Shown here: positions 1 to 11,268 of the stretch, in pieces | How positions within the stretch are numbered: the first letter of the stretch is position 1 | Layout: every line of letters starts with the position of its first letter | DNA from: Corythucha ciliata | Lineage: Eukaryota > Arthropoda > Insecta > Hemiptera > Tingidae | DNA length: 64,000 nt | Direction of reading: 5' to 3' | NCBI GenBank assembly: GCA_038030265.1 | Contig: CM075937.1 | Location: 16,430,001 to 16,494,000 of the forward strand | Notes under the pieces: generated by a model | What the model saw: only the letters and a program-made list of their open reading frames with translations | What the model was told of the DNA's origin: nothing | The model's database searches: none | Made by a program: the position numbers and the translations under genes

Positions 1-639
1 GCAATAAAATTGACCGTGAGTTCGGCTTTTCTGCAGTTACAAGTTGGGAGAAAACTGCGAGTTGGGCCATTTCGTGGCTAACATTCCAAAAACTATAGCT
101 ATTCTGATCCTGGCTGCCCCGCGGATGAAACCAAAAAAAGTCATTATGTTTCACGGCTGAAATTCATATAAAAATCTTAATTTCATAGCTGTTCCGTACA
201 TAACGCAATAAGTTGCGCTGCTCCAAGGGATGAAATTGAACATAAATGTGAGTTCGGCCGTCATGCGGCTAAAAATAAAAAAAAACGTCATATTTTCAGT
301 TTTTGCGGAAATAAAATATGGTTCTGTGGTTCATATTTCAAAACGCCGCAACATGGGCACCTCCAGTGATAAATTTTCGAAAATGTCAATTTTGACCGTT
401 CAGTGGACAAAAATTGTTCTTAAATTAGCCAAATCCGTGGAATTGGGTTCGGTACAGAGGCGTAACAAGGTGAGTTGATCAGCCGGAGACCGCACCTAAA
501 ATGTACACCCCCTCCCCTCACCGACAGACCCACCGGGGCCCAGGGCGGCTCTTTCGGATAAACGAGAAATATAATCTTTACGAAGTTAGCGTTGAATAAT
601 GGCTTTTTCCATAGTTCAAGAATTGTCAATATTTCCACT

Positions 640-1435
640 CCCTATCCGCCAATTTGCGCTTATGATCAGTTTAAGCCGTCAAATTGACGAATTTCCATAT
701 TTTAGCCGCGAATGAGTGCTTTTTTGTGAATTTTACCCGCGAATTAGTGATTTACTCAATTTTGGCCGCATGCAACGTTTTCTCAAATTAAGCTTTAGTG
801 TTTTTATACCGTGAATAATAAGCGAATTTCTCAATTTTGGCAACATATTGGCGTTTTTGAGAGAGAGCGAAAGCTTTCATTACAGCTTTTATAGCAGCGA
901 ATTAGCACTTCCTCCGAATTCGAGCTGAAAATTAGCGCTTATCCACTGTTGTAGCCGTGAATTAACAGGATTTTTCGCGTATAAATAAATAGCCGTGAAT
1001 TGGGGTTATTCCTCAGTTTTGAGTCATGGTCATGACTCACATGAGTTTGGCTTCTGAAGGCGAGAATTGACGTTTTTTCTCAATTTTAACTGCAGAGTAG
1101 AGTTTTTATCCCATGAATTGTCGGGTTTTCTCCATTTTTAGTAGTGAATTAGCACGTTTTCTCAATTTGAGCTATAACAAATAAGCGTTTTTCTTAATTT
1201 TTCCTCGTTAATTAGTGATTTTCCAAAATTAGCCGCAAAGCTGGAGGCTGTTTTTACATTTTAGCCCTGCATTAACAATTTATTTTCCCTTTTAGCGTTG
1301 GATTACCGCTTTTCTTCAGTTCTAGGCGTGAATTAGCGGGGGTTTTCTCCGTTAGCCAAAAATTGGTGCTTTTTTTCCATTTTTGCGACAAATAAATAGC
1401 CTTCAGAAGCCACGAGTTGATGTGTTTTCAATTTT
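640..1435 (-). repeat. Minisatellite family A, reverse orientation
   Basis: This is a degenerate tandem array with units of about 30 bp. On this strand the unit reads roughly TTTTAGCCGCGAATTAGCG followed by a T-rich run ending in CTCAA. It contains no coding sequence. The matching array in copy B is at 15745-16540. The family recurs in both orientations in the second half of the window. Confidence 0.9.
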
Positions 1436-1499
1436 GCACACCAAATTTTGTGGCGAACGCGGACTCTTGGCGCTGCGGTGGGCTGCTAGACCGGGTTCC

Positions 1500-1800
1500 A
1501 CAATCGCTTGAAAGAAGCTGAAAAACATGCAATTCCGCGGAATAAAAATATAAGAAAATTGCAATTCCACGTAAGTAAGGAACAGAAACTTGCAATTCTC
1601 GAATTTTCAGCCACGAAATTTGTAATTTCACTCTTTGGACCCGAACTTGCACACTCACTAATTTAGCTTTACTAATCCTATAGTCCAGCGTCTGTCCATA
1701 CTGAAAGAACGGCCCCCGAAAATTGCTGTTACGCGGAGAAATATAGTTCAGACACATGCAATTTCACGGAAAGAGGGACCAGAAACATTGAATTCCGCGG
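1500..1800. repeat. Minisatellite family B, degenerate
   Basis: Units of about 35 bp contain TGCAATTCCGCGGA or TGCAATTTCACGGA followed by AGAAACTT-like ends. The family recurs at 6450-6610 and 8385-8640, and in copy B at 16605-16905, 21450-21615 and 23390-23650. The open frame of about 110 codons on the minus strand here is only the repeat being stop-free, not a gene. Confidence 0.7.
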
Positions 1801-1929
1801 CCAAGTGTCAACGCTGGACTAATAGGCTTTAGCTGGCTAACAGAATTCAGTGCTGAGATTTAAGCTTTTCACTTCATCACTTTGTCGTTACACCTCAAAA
1901 CCATTTCAAAGACGTTTTCTCGTCAAAAA

Positions 1930-2340
1930 ACGCTTATTCGCCAATGAAATTGAGAAAATTTCCAATTCGCAAAATTGAGAAAAGGGCTATAATGCAGGGA
2001 TACACTTCAAAAATATTACCTTTCCCAAAACGAACATGCAAGTAAAAGCGCCAAGCTCCTGGCTAAAATTGAGAAAAAGAGCTAATTCTAGGATAAAATT
2101 AAGATCTAGTGTTAATTAACGGCTGAAATTCGGAAAAGGAGCAAATTCATGGCTAATATTATCAGCAAAAAAGCTGGTTCGCCGATATAATTGAACAGCG
2201 CTAGTTATTGTATAGCTAAAATAGAGAAAGAGCTTTAATTAGGTGTTAAAATAGAGAAAAATGGCTAATTCGTGTCTAAAATTGATTAAAAAATTGGTTA
2301 ATTCACGAATAAAATTGAAAATAAGTGCTGTATACTATAT
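1930..2340 (+). repeat. Minisatellite family A, forward orientation
   Basis: This is the same ~30-bp family as 640-1435 but inverted: units such as GGCTAAAATTGAGAAAAAG and GAGCTAATTC. With the reverse array at 640-1435 it makes a loose, large inverted pair around 1440-1930. The copy B equivalent is 17035-17450. Confidence 0.88.
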
Positions 2341-2419
2341 TGCAGATAAAAGTCCTTGTTGACCGAACCGGCGAATCAGGCGCGGATCCAGTGTCGGCTT
2401 AAGGAAGGGGCTATATTAT

Positions 2420-2561
2420 CAGCGTTTTCCATTTACATAAAATTCTGCTCTGGAGCCGAGCATTTCCACCCGTCTTCTCTGAATTATATCATATGGTTAC
2501 GGAGAAGACGGGTGGAAATGCTCGGCTCCAGAGCGGAATTTTATGTAAATGGAAAACGCCG
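2420..2561. mobile_element. 142-bp hairpin MITE, present only in copy A
   Basis: Arms at 2422-2479 and 2502-2559 (58 bp each) are reverse complements with a single mismatch, around a 22-bp loop. The insertion is flanked by TAT at 2417-2419 and 2562-2564. Copy B has the uninterrupted site near 17521 (CTATATTATGACTCC) with a single TAT. Presence and absence at an otherwise identical site, plus the direct duplication, show it to be a real insertion of a non-autonomous foldback element. It has no coding capacity. The superfamily is not certain, but a 3-bp target duplication fits PIF/Harbinger-like elements. Confidence 0.92.
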
Positions 2562-2699
2562 TATGACTCCATCCGGCCCCCCCACCTACCAATACCCACG
2601 CAGTTGCTAGACAGACAAAGTTGTCAATCTCTGTGATATAATTGAAACAACGGAAATTCAAGGGAACCCAAAGGCCAGAAAAGTGGAAAAATAACAACA

Positions 2700-3290
2700 T
2701 TCAACAACTACCTATGTAATGTGAACTATTGGTTTGACAAAAATATGCCTCCCGCCGAATGAAGTGAACTCAGCGCAGTGGTCCCCCCCAGTGGGTCTTA
2801 TGTCCCTCGGCTAGCGCTGCGATTGTAACCCTCAAAATTGGGTTTTTTTAGTGAGCAAAATCCGGTAAATTACTCTTTTATTGAGTGAAACCAGCTTATA
2901 AAAACGGTTCTTAGTGCAAAAAATCTGCGCAATCGGTCTCTAAAACAGGCCACCCAGCGACATTGATTTACTGTCAAACAAATTTCCCGAAATTAACTGT
3001 TCATAACATTGACAGTCTCCTCATGAAATTCACGGTCTCCTTCTAAAATTGTTAATTTTCTCTTGGCATTTCGCCGAGTTATTCGGTCTCGAGAACATCT
3101 GTCCCTCGGTCCTTCGAGAAAATGACCCACGCACACCAAAATCAAAAGTGATCACCCCTCCTCGATGGGATTGTGGAGGAGGTTTTGATGATTTTTTTTT
3201 TTGCACAAGTGACCTCGACTCCAAGAGAGGGGCCATGGCCCAGCCTCGTGGCCCCTCCCTTAGATCTGCTACTTGCGGCGAAACTGAGCT
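2700..3290. repeat. Dispersed repeat shared with 52560-53520
   Basis: The segment from about 2718 (GTGAACTATTGGTTTG) through the GGGGCCATGGCC stretch to about 3290 is a diverged copy of 52560-53520, and is also present at 17690-18300 in copy B. It contains short tandem units of the form TCATGAAATTGACAG-TCTCC (family D), few in copy A, more in copy B and many at 52860-53060. Its right end resembles the common transposon end CCCTTGGATCCGCCACTG. It is probably an old non-autonomous transposon and is non-coding. Confidence 0.8.
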
Positions 3291-3309
3291 ACAGCCTTGG
3301 AGTCATTGT

Positions 3310-6000
3310 TAAAGCACATGCAAATCACCGAATTTGGGATTTGAAGTAGTTAAATACGCAAATTGCGGGGTTAGAAAAAGCCAAACCCGCGAAATTTAAT
3401 TTTTGAAAGAACAAAAATCCCTGAAATGGGAGGGAGGGGGTTAAGCGAACCGAATAGCCATTTGTAATCGCGAAATTCCTACGTGAAAAAACCTACACCG
3501 ACACACTCAAAAGAAGTAGTTTGATTTGCATTGAGCTCTATGTATACGGTACGGTGAGCTCCTAGGTCTATGAGTGGCTCAACCGAATTTCGCCCATTAT
3601 GGTGAAAGAAAGAAAGAAAAAATTAGAGAAAGAAAGAAAAGAAGAAAACAAGATGAAGATGAAAAGAAGAGTGAAAACTGAGCTCATAATAATATGTGAG
3701 AGTAGACATATAGAAGGCCCTCTTCTCTTATACGATCTGAGACTGATATCAATTCCCTAATTGACAATAAGTATGTTCCTTTTGACCTCATTTTTAAAAT
3801 CAAAAGTTTTAAATACGAGAGTTCAATTAATGAATTGTGAAAGAGCGTAGTTGCGAATGTTGGGGGGGGGGGGGAGGCTCAGTTTTACCAAAAGGCAGGA
3901 AAAAAGTGATGCACGAGGCGCGTAGTCACATACGCACGCACGCCCAAACAAAAAAAGAGGTACAAGGCCTCAGTTGCCTACTTCTGATGCTGATAATCGA
4001 GGGAAACGATATTTATGTATGTGCCTCACGTGTAACTTTCCTAAGGAACTAATTATTCGAGGAGATGTATAAATGTTTGTCACAACATGCGGGGGAGAGG
4101 AAGCAGCCTCACTTGCGGGGAAAGAGTCAAAGAGAAATGCAGAGACTCGAACACCACCTTAGCTAGTACCTTAGACCCGGGAAAGAATGGTAACGTTCCA
4201 GCTTTTATCGTAAAGCCTACATCGACTCCCCCCCCCTCCACCATCTCAAACCATACCCGTCCAGAACATTCATACTGGATGTTTTCACAAGGTGATCAGC
4301 CGAATGCGTTTTAATCCTCGGGGAATTGATGTTGTCGCATTGTAGGACTCTGTGTCACAGCCTCGATTCTGGTTACTCTCTATATTCCCCCAATGCGCCG
4401 CACGAATAGCACACTTCGAAACTTGGCGGCATTCGACGGGATTTATGTATTTAATGACCGGAAACTCTCATCTTAAATAAAAAAGAAGAGGAGAGAAAAA
4501 CCAGCTCAGGTTGAACCGCGTCGTTCTCTCCTAATAACCTTTTTAAGCCTGCAGGATGCATTCTATTCCTTGCCCGGTGAAAGGCCTCCTCCTCCATCAC
4601 TCTTATCAAACCACACACCTCTCAGAGGTCATACGGCCCATTTTTTCTCCTTCTTTATCGTCATTCTAACATAGCATCGCTCTCATAATTCTGTTCAGCC
4701 CTTATAAGCCCTCCCTAAACAAAATTCAAGTATTACTTATCCCGCTTCCTCGAGCAGAATATAAATTACGCGGTTTTTATGTTCATTAGCGCCGGTTCTT
4801 CCTAGAAATCAAGATAGAATGAGATGGGGGTCAACAATCCGTGGATTTAATCTTCTCGAAATAAATTAATTTCTTGTTAATTAATTGTTTTAAATAGAAA
4901 TGAAATATAATTAAAATTACTGCACCTGTGAACCGTGGAAAGCACGTACCGACCCTCTATAAAATAATTAGCGACTGTGACTGTGATTATAATAATTATT
5001 ACCCACCCGGATTTAGGTAAATTACCCCTTGAACTTCACTGTTTCGGAAAACCGGATTATTTTATTTCGTACGCCTGATACATTACAATATTACCTGAGA
5101 GTGTTTCTAAATTATTCAGAATTAAGATGAAAAAGAGGGAAAGTTCCGACCATCATCAGGCGTGTTCGATTCGAAGGCACGCAACCATCTTAGGAGGGGA
5201 AAACAGATTGTTCATAAGCCAAGAAAAAATTAATTCGAAGTGTACTGACGGGGCTCAACAAGACGTTGGGGATAATTGTTAATTATAACAAAACTTAAAC
5301 GCTCCCAAGTCGAACGGAGGGACACACCTTGGTGACAATTTGAGGTCGGGAGTTTAAAAAAAAGTCGTGATTTATAAGGCAAAAAATGTTCTTTGCCGGA
5401 GACAGTCGCATTGTGAAAAGTCGGGGCGTGACTCAATATAGTCGTATATAGCAAAGGGCAGCAACCCCCTTCCTCCTTGCTGAAGATAACTAGAAATGAA
5501 AGCTGTTGAAAAAAAGTGATGTGCATTTTTTTTTCTCGAAACTAGTTACGACTTTTGAAGAACCAATGGTTAACAGTAATAATTATTTAACTAAAAGGAA
5601 AAGGTCATGATATAAAAGAATTGATCATCCTATATCAGCATTTTAATGACTCTCAAAGCCAGGGTATATACTTGAGTGGAATGAAAGTGAATCACGCTCA
5701 TAATCTTTGTTCGCCTTGTTTGAGAACTCACCCCTGGACCCCCTCCACAACCTGTTGCACATCTACACTACTTTCTTCCATCACCCAGCTCGCCGTAATC
5801 ACAGCATCTCTTCGCGTTGATCTCGTGTACACTACAGTTCGCTACTTTTAAAGAAGGCGACCGATCCCACACCACCGCCCACCGCACTCATTAATTAGGT
5901 GCCACTTGTATAGAAGAGCATTGTAGTTTAGGCAAAAATCAGAACAAATAAATGAATTAAAAAAAAAAACCGTTCGCCTTGCCCGTGTCAGGGCAACCGG
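3310..6000. other. Single-copy-like DNA within the duplicated block, no gene seen
   Basis: I see no recognisable gene. The stretch holds a GAAA-rich purine tract at about 3603-3655, a run of G at about 3860-3872 whose length differs between copies, pyrimidine-rich segments at 4560-4680, and AT-rich DNA at 4850-4990. Open frames here are under 100 codons and have no recognisable motif. In copy B it corresponds to about 18310-20990 and is nearly identical. Confidence 0.7.
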
Positions 6001-6449
6001 ACATTTTCACCGATGAGTGGCCTCACTCGAGCAATTCGTTCAGGACCAAGCGCTCACACGGAACGTCAACAATAACCATCCGCTCTTATTATCGTTGATC
6101 GCGTTAGCGACACTGCTCCCCAAGAAGCCCCCTTGGGGATATCGATCCCCAAGTAATCCGAGGCGCGGATACAGAGTTTTGCTCAAGAGGACGGAGGGTC
6201 ACAAAGAATAAGTCCAATGAAGTGTCAATGTAGTTGATAGAGTTTTAGTTGATTTATCCACCAGTATTTAAACAGTTTCAGCGTTAAAATTGACATACTT
6301 CTGGTAGATAACCAGGCGACGATCGGACAAGCCACCAAAACGACAGGGGAGTTGTAAGGGATATTTTTGCAGCTATTAATCCTTAAGGAACTTGCGATTA
6401 AGTGGCTCTTAGGCTCCAGCGCCACGAAAGGCACACCTGATTAATTGCC

Positions 6450-6610
6450 CCTCAGGCATTCAATTTCGCGGATATTGAGCTAGAAAAATTTCAATTTCCG
6501 CGGACATAAAGATCCGAAACTTTCAATTTCGCGGTTATTCGGCAAAGAAACTCCCAATTTTGCGGACTGTCCAATTTCCCGGAAACTTTTTATTTCGCGG
6601 ATATTTGGAC
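6450..6610. repeat. Minisatellite family B
   Basis: About five units of 30-36 bp contain CAATTTCGCGGATATT or close variants separated by AGAAACTTT-like spacers. The copy B equivalent is 21450-21615. The stretch before it (6000-6450) has no recognisable gene, though 6155-6200 resembles the CGCGGATACAG...GAGGG ends of dispersed transposons elsewhere in the window. Confidence 0.75.
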
Positions 6611-6779
6611 TCATATTATACCTGTCACAAAGTCGCCGCTATTCGTTAGGTATTTGGGCACTGGCGGGGTCATCGGCTAAAGCTAGGGTGACCAGATTTT
6701 TCCCAGACGAAAAAAGGACCCAAATTTTATAATGGGGAGAAGAAGTATTATGGGGGGGGGGTGTTAGGATTGATAGTTT

Positions 6780-7085
6780 CACTATTCTGTAATTGATTAT
6801 AATTAGAATATAACCAAAATTGCCATTTGCCAAAACATAAAATTGGCTTTTGAATGAGGCAAAACACAAAATTGGGTTTTGAAAGAGGCAAAACACGAAA
6901 TTGACTATTTTTAGGAGGCAAAACACGCAATTTGCTTTTGAAGGAGCCAAGACACGAAATTGGATTATGAAGAAGCCAAAACACAAATTGACTTTTGAAA
7001 TAGCCAAAACACAAAATTGGCATTTGGAGACAAAATTGGGGTTCGAAAGAGCCGAAACACGAAATTGACTTCCGCGGAGGAGCCA
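6780..7085. repeat. Minisatellite family E
   Basis: About eight tandem units of 33-40 bp contain GCCAAAACACAAAATTGG followed by a TTTTGAAAGAG-like half. The units leave minus-strand frames of 112-188 codons open, with a repeating pattern of Cys, Phe, Pro and Leu residues. That pattern is a by-product of the repeat, so no gene is called. The copy B equivalent is 21785-22085. Confidence 0.85.
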
Positions 7086-7359
7086 AAACGGTGTTGGAGA
7101 GGCCCGAGGGGGTGTTCGCCTGCAGCTAGCTCCGGTGTGGGCCCTTGTCGTGTAGCAAATGTCTGGCAATCTCAGAAGGGTCGTCTCCTGGATCATAATA
7201 AACATCCCTCGCAGATGTCCGACACGATAAAAATGACCGGATTTTTCATACGGCGGGCGGCTCCCGGATTATTATTATTTCGGGACAATCTATCTTTTTT
7301 CACGAGGTCCTTCAGGCTCCCATAGGAAGTACCCTATTTTGAAAGAAGTACCTTTTAGG

Positions 7360-8085
7360 TAGAGGTGAAATCGTCCCGGACCGGTCTTTCGATAAAGACT
7401 GGACCGGACCGAAAAATAATAACGTCTGAACCGGACCGAACCGAAGACCGGACTGAAAAAAAAGGACTTGGACCGGACCGGACCGAAAAGGACCGATTTT
7501 AGTTTGAGTCTTAAATAAAATATCGCTGGAAAAAGTTCACGAAATAATAATTCGAAACGAAGTATACTATAAAAGTAATAAATAATCCTTGGCTCACAAG
7601 TTCTATGTATGCATTTTGTGGGCTATTCAACCCAAAAATGCTTCATTTTTGAAGGGAAGAGATTTACAGCTCATTTACATCCGATCGAAAAGTGGGGGTA
7701 ACAATACGGGATTGCCCCTAATAGACTAGTAGAGCTAGTCAAATCGCTGAAAACTGGTATGGGGAGGGTGGATATGGATATTAGTAGGTGTAATTCTGTG
7801 GGAGGGTTTTTGGTATAGCCCCCCTCCCCCTTTGAAACATCACCTATCCGCCCTTTCATGGTTGTGTTCGTCACGGCATTCCATTTAATCATATCTCGAG
7901 GCATTAGAAGCACGCAGTTTCTGCACGAAACGAATCCACATAACAATTTTCTGTTTTTCTCTATTATGCCAATTAAGGACCGTCTTTTTTCGGTCCGGTC
8001 CTCACAAGAAGACCGGACCGGACCGGAATTATTCACAGCCCGGACCGAAATGAAATTGCTGGGACCGGAACCGGTTTCATCCCTA
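7360..8085. mobile_element. hAT-like MITE (726 bp) with 8-bp target duplication
   Basis: The element begins TAGAGGTGAAATCG and ends GGTTTCATCCCTA, which are imperfect terminal inverted repeats. It is flanked by the exact 8-bp direct repeat CTTTTAGG at 7352-7359 and 8086-8093. An 8-bp target duplication and TA-starting ends with TAGRGRTGAAA are typical of hAT-superfamily elements. Both ends carry arrays of GGACCG/CGGTCC motifs (7373-7495 and 7980-8075) in opposite orientations. There is no transposase; minus-strand and plus-strand frames of 128-168 codons run across the boundary into flanking DNA and are not genes. The copy B version is at 22356-23090. Confidence 0.93.
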
Positions 8086-8384
8086 CTTTTAGGGTCCTTT
8101 CGAGAAAAGCAAAGTCCACAGGACCATGAGCTGAAGAGAAGTAACGTCCTTCCAAAAGAAGGACCTCTGGTCACCATAGCTATAGCCTTGTTTCCACAGC
8201 TTTTTGGAATAGGAGGCGTGAAACTTGCGATTTTGCGAGATTAGATACCAAAAACTAGAATTTTCACAAATATTTAGGTCTTTCAGATAGAATTTCACAG
8301 CTAATTAACATACGATTTGGCGCCGGTTTAATCTCCCTCTCCCGTGGAGCTTCGTCTTTAAAATAGTTTAAAATAGCCTGAAGT

Positions 8385-8640
8385 TTGTAATTCCGCGGAA
8401 ATAATGTACTGAAACTTTCAATTCCTACTGTTTATCATCGCAAACAAGCAATTTCTTGCTCATGTCGCCACAAATTTACACTTCATGCTATATTTGCGAT
8501 CGAAATTCACAATTTCGCGGATATTCATACTTCAAATATCGACTCTATGGTCAAACACTTGCATTTTTGCCTGCTATTTAGCATCGAAAATGACAATTTA
8601 ACTGAAATTGAAGACCCAAACCTTGCCATTTCGCCGGTAT
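8385..8640. repeat. Minisatellite family B, degenerate
   Basis: Units of about 36 bp contain CAATTTCGCGGATATT or TTGTAATTCCGCGGAA-like cores. The copy B equivalent is 23390-23650. The 98-codon minus-strand open frame at 8525-8821 runs through this repeat and has no recognisable motif. Confidence 0.65.
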
Positions 8641-8851
8641 ATTTAGCTCCGAATGAGATAACTCTGCGGCTATTTGGCCTCGACATTTTATTCATGGATG
8701 ACAACTCGGCTTGGTCATTTTGATGATCCGTTACAAGCACGTCAAAATTGCTGGAACAATCGCCTTCAAATTCTAGGATGCCCTTCTGTAAAAGGTCAGG
8801 ACAAAAATTTTGAGCCGTCACTCATCCGGATCTGCTAGAAAAAATACCATA

Positions 8852-9010
8852 GGATCAGTGGCGGATACATAAGGACCTTATGCTGGGAGGCGTTGTATCA
8901 TAATCTGATTTATTTCTAAATTATAGCCGCAAATTATTTTATTAATTTTAGCTGTGGTTTATTTTTTAATCGTAGCAACGACCGCGAATTAGCGTCAAAA
9001 CGATTTCATC
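8852..9010. repeat. Dispersed transposon end (CAGTGGCGGAT...) with family A-like tail
   Basis: A CAGTGGCGGATACATAAGG start (from about 8855) is followed by TTATAGCCGCAAATTATTTT and GACCGCGAATTAGCG. Very similar text follows a GCCGGCACTG at 45485-45590, so this is one interspersed element, not local sequence. The copy B equivalent is 23857-24015. Confidence 0.6.
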
Positions 9011-9372
9011 GAAATCCGGGATGCCTATTAAAAAAAATAGTAGGAGGGATTCTAAACGCATCCATCTGAAGAACGTTTAGCAAAACTGGGCGCCTTCCGT
9101 TATGAACTTATTCTGCCAAATTTTCGATGGATAGTTTAGCGAAAATATAAAGAACGCTATTTAACGCCACTTTAAACCTCCGTTGAGAAGGCTTATGATG
9201 ATTTGTGCCGTTGGATGCGACCGTTCCACAATGAAAAAAAGTGTCCGCTTTCAGGATTTATCGTCAAAATTACCATAATAACAGCTGGAAGGAGAGATAT
9301 TCCAGTTTTACTTAAAAAAAGAGGAGTCTCTGCCAAAAAATATGAATGAATTAGACTACCTAAGCGCGTATG

Positions 9373-9404
9373 CGCTTTTGAGTGCATACGTACACTCAAA
9401 AGCG
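9373..9404. repeat. Perfect 12-bp-stem hairpin
   Basis: CGCTTTTGAGTG (9373-9384) is followed by CATACGTA and then the exact reverse complement CACTCAAAAGCG (9393-9404). It is conserved in copy B at 24378-24409. No gene adjoins it. The surrounding 9010-10000 holds no recognisable gene. Confidence 0.8.
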
Positions 9405-10009
9405 GTATTTTTTAATAGGCAATTAGGCATCAGCTAAAGCTGTACGCCGAGCCACTTGTTTTTGAGTCCATACTAGACCCCATCTCAGACCTCCACTGGT
9501 ATTTCTACAGTAATTTATTTTTCCACATTTTTCTCCTGGAGAGTTATGTCTCCCCTTTTGGTGGCACACGTCAAGTTCTAAACGAAATTAAATTCTACAG
9601 AACTTTATTTTCGATGGAATTAAGATCAGAGACGATGGCCGCAAAATTTTGCCATAAAATGTGTTGCAAAAAAGTTTGTTTTCGAAAATCACTTGTTCCG
9701 AGTTCATATATCTTACTAACGGTTACAGACGGTAAAAACCCCTAGGAATAAAATATTGTATGACATTGTGTGAGCTATACTTTTGTATACGCATACATGC
9801 TGTAAAAAACCAACCCCTTCTGAGATAAAGCCATAAAACCAAAATAAGAGACCTTTGCCCCTCCCTCTCCACCCCTTGCGTCATCACTAGGGGCAAGGAC
9901 TTTTAATATGTCATACCTCTAGGCACACCAAACAACGTACCGCAGTTAGTTTTTGTACGTTTTGACTTTCCGTCTGGACCCCTATTTTAGGCATTCGTTG
10001 ACTGGACTA

Positions 10010-10460
10010 TATTGATTCAAACAAGTAAATACTCGGTATCGAATGGGTATTGATTCAAATGGGTACTTTTACTCGTTATCGAATGGGTATTGATTCAAGC
10101 GAGTAAATACTCGGTATCGAATGGGTATTGATTCAGTATCGTACTAGTTTTAATCAATACCCATTCGATACCAATTAAAGTACTCATTTCAAACGGTACT
10201 TTTCCGATGCCGGGATTTCACGTGTTTAAATTAATTTAAAAAATGTAATAAAATAAAAAATACTCGGTATTGATTAAAAAGTATCGAATCGTACTCAGTA
10301 TCGAATGAAAAGTATCGATTCCTGAAGTACTCATTTCCCAGTATCGAATCAAAGTATCGAAATAGTACTTGGTATCGAAAAAAGTATCGATACCAAAACT
10401 ACTGGGTATCGATTGAAAAGTATCGATACTTTACTCTATTTACTGGTATCGATTCAACTC
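10010..10460. repeat. GTATCGA motif array, possibly a MITE interior
   Basis: More than a dozen GTATCGAT/GTATCGAATGGGTATT motifs occur in both orientations within 450 bp, interspersed with GTACTTT/TACTCGG. The ends (CTATATTGATTCAA near 10007 and TCGATTCAACTCTAG near 10455) look like weak inverted repeats, but I found no target duplication. The layout resembles the GGACCG arrays inside the hAT-like MITE at 7360-8085. The copy B equivalent is 25015-25465. Confidence 0.7.
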
Positions 10461-10488
10461 TAGTCCTACCTCGATCCACTCAAGATAC

Positions 10489-11268
10489 TATACAGGGTGT
10501 ACAGAAACTCACTGCACAGCCGAAAACCAGTGATAGGACACCTGATTTGTGATCAAAATTACTATTTGCTATCATTAAATGCCAGCTGCTCGCCAGTGGA
10601 TTGATCGAATACTAAAAGTAACTAGCTCTTCTGAAAGAGCACAAAATTTCCTTTAAAATGACGTAATATTCGTTCCCAACAATAGCCCATGACAGGAGTA
10701 GGAGCTGTAGATTTCGAAGCGAATCCAGTTTTTATTGTTTTCGCTACATTTTCCAACGCGATTTCCCCAATTTTCTTAAATGGAAAAGTACTTTTGTAAT
10801 TACTGGGAAAACTGCTCCATCTTGTAAGCTTTCAAATGGTGTGCACCTTTTTATGGTTTCTACCTTTTCTTGCCGGCGTACATGCGATCTTTCTGTTTTT
10901 TAATCATTGTAACTTAGTCAAAACGATTCAATTTAGCGAAGATGGCGTGAAAATGAGATCTTCTAATTTAGGGAGTTGCCTTAAATTGAATGAATGAGCT
11001 TCCAATGAACGTGGATCGAGCCCCCTCAGTGAGTGGGGAGGGGATAGGCCTACCACCATCTTAAATTTTCATCTAGTTTTGACGGATTCAGACGGTATGA
11101 CCACGAAACTTCAAGCTTTTAACGAGTGAAATAGATAATGGATGGAACTGCACCCCTCCCGTGCGTGAAGGGTGCGTCTGACTTACGTGATTAGTAAATC
11201 ACCTCCTGCCACCTTTTGGAAAATCAAATTATTGTTTGAAATCAATAAATCTAATGAATAGAACATAC
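10489..11268 (+). repeat. Left arm of the giant inverted repeat, cut by the gap (copy A)
   Basis: This is the sequence from TATACAGGGTGTACAG to the gap and matches 25495-26273 of copy B. The right arm and spacer are missing, because the N gap begins inside the arm. The position fits an assembly failure at a long palindrome. Confidence 0.9.

Larger units (their letters stand above)
1..11268 (+). repeat. Copy A of a ~15-kb-spaced large direct repeat
   Basis: Base 1 of the window corresponds to base 15106, and collinearity holds up to 11268, where an assembly gap starts. The offset is 15105 at the left and falls to about 15005 by 9.4 kb because copy A has extra sequence, chiefly a 142-bp hairpin at 2420-2561. 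Differences elsewhere are scattered substitutions and short indels. Examples are the sequence around 605, homopolymer lengths near 3860, and a short extra motif near 22550 in copy B. The left end lies outside the window. The block contains no recognisable gene. It may be a real tandem duplication or two haplotypes placed in series; sequence alone cannot decide. Confidence 0.97.

Noticed and set aside
5155..5185. GTTCGATTC near 5163 considered as a tRNA T-loop
   Set aside because: No matching acceptor, D-arm or anticodon arm lies at the right distances.
6639..7205. Minus-strand frame of 188 codons, with an overlapping 112-codon frame
   Set aside because: It is a translation of the family E tandem repeat. 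Residue periodicity follows the DNA unit, and two frames are open at once.
7671..8244. Overlapping frames of 168 codons (minus) and 128 codons (plus), repeated in copy B
   Set aside because: Both cross the boundary of the hAT-like MITE into flanking DNA and show no motif. They are open on opposite strands at the same place.
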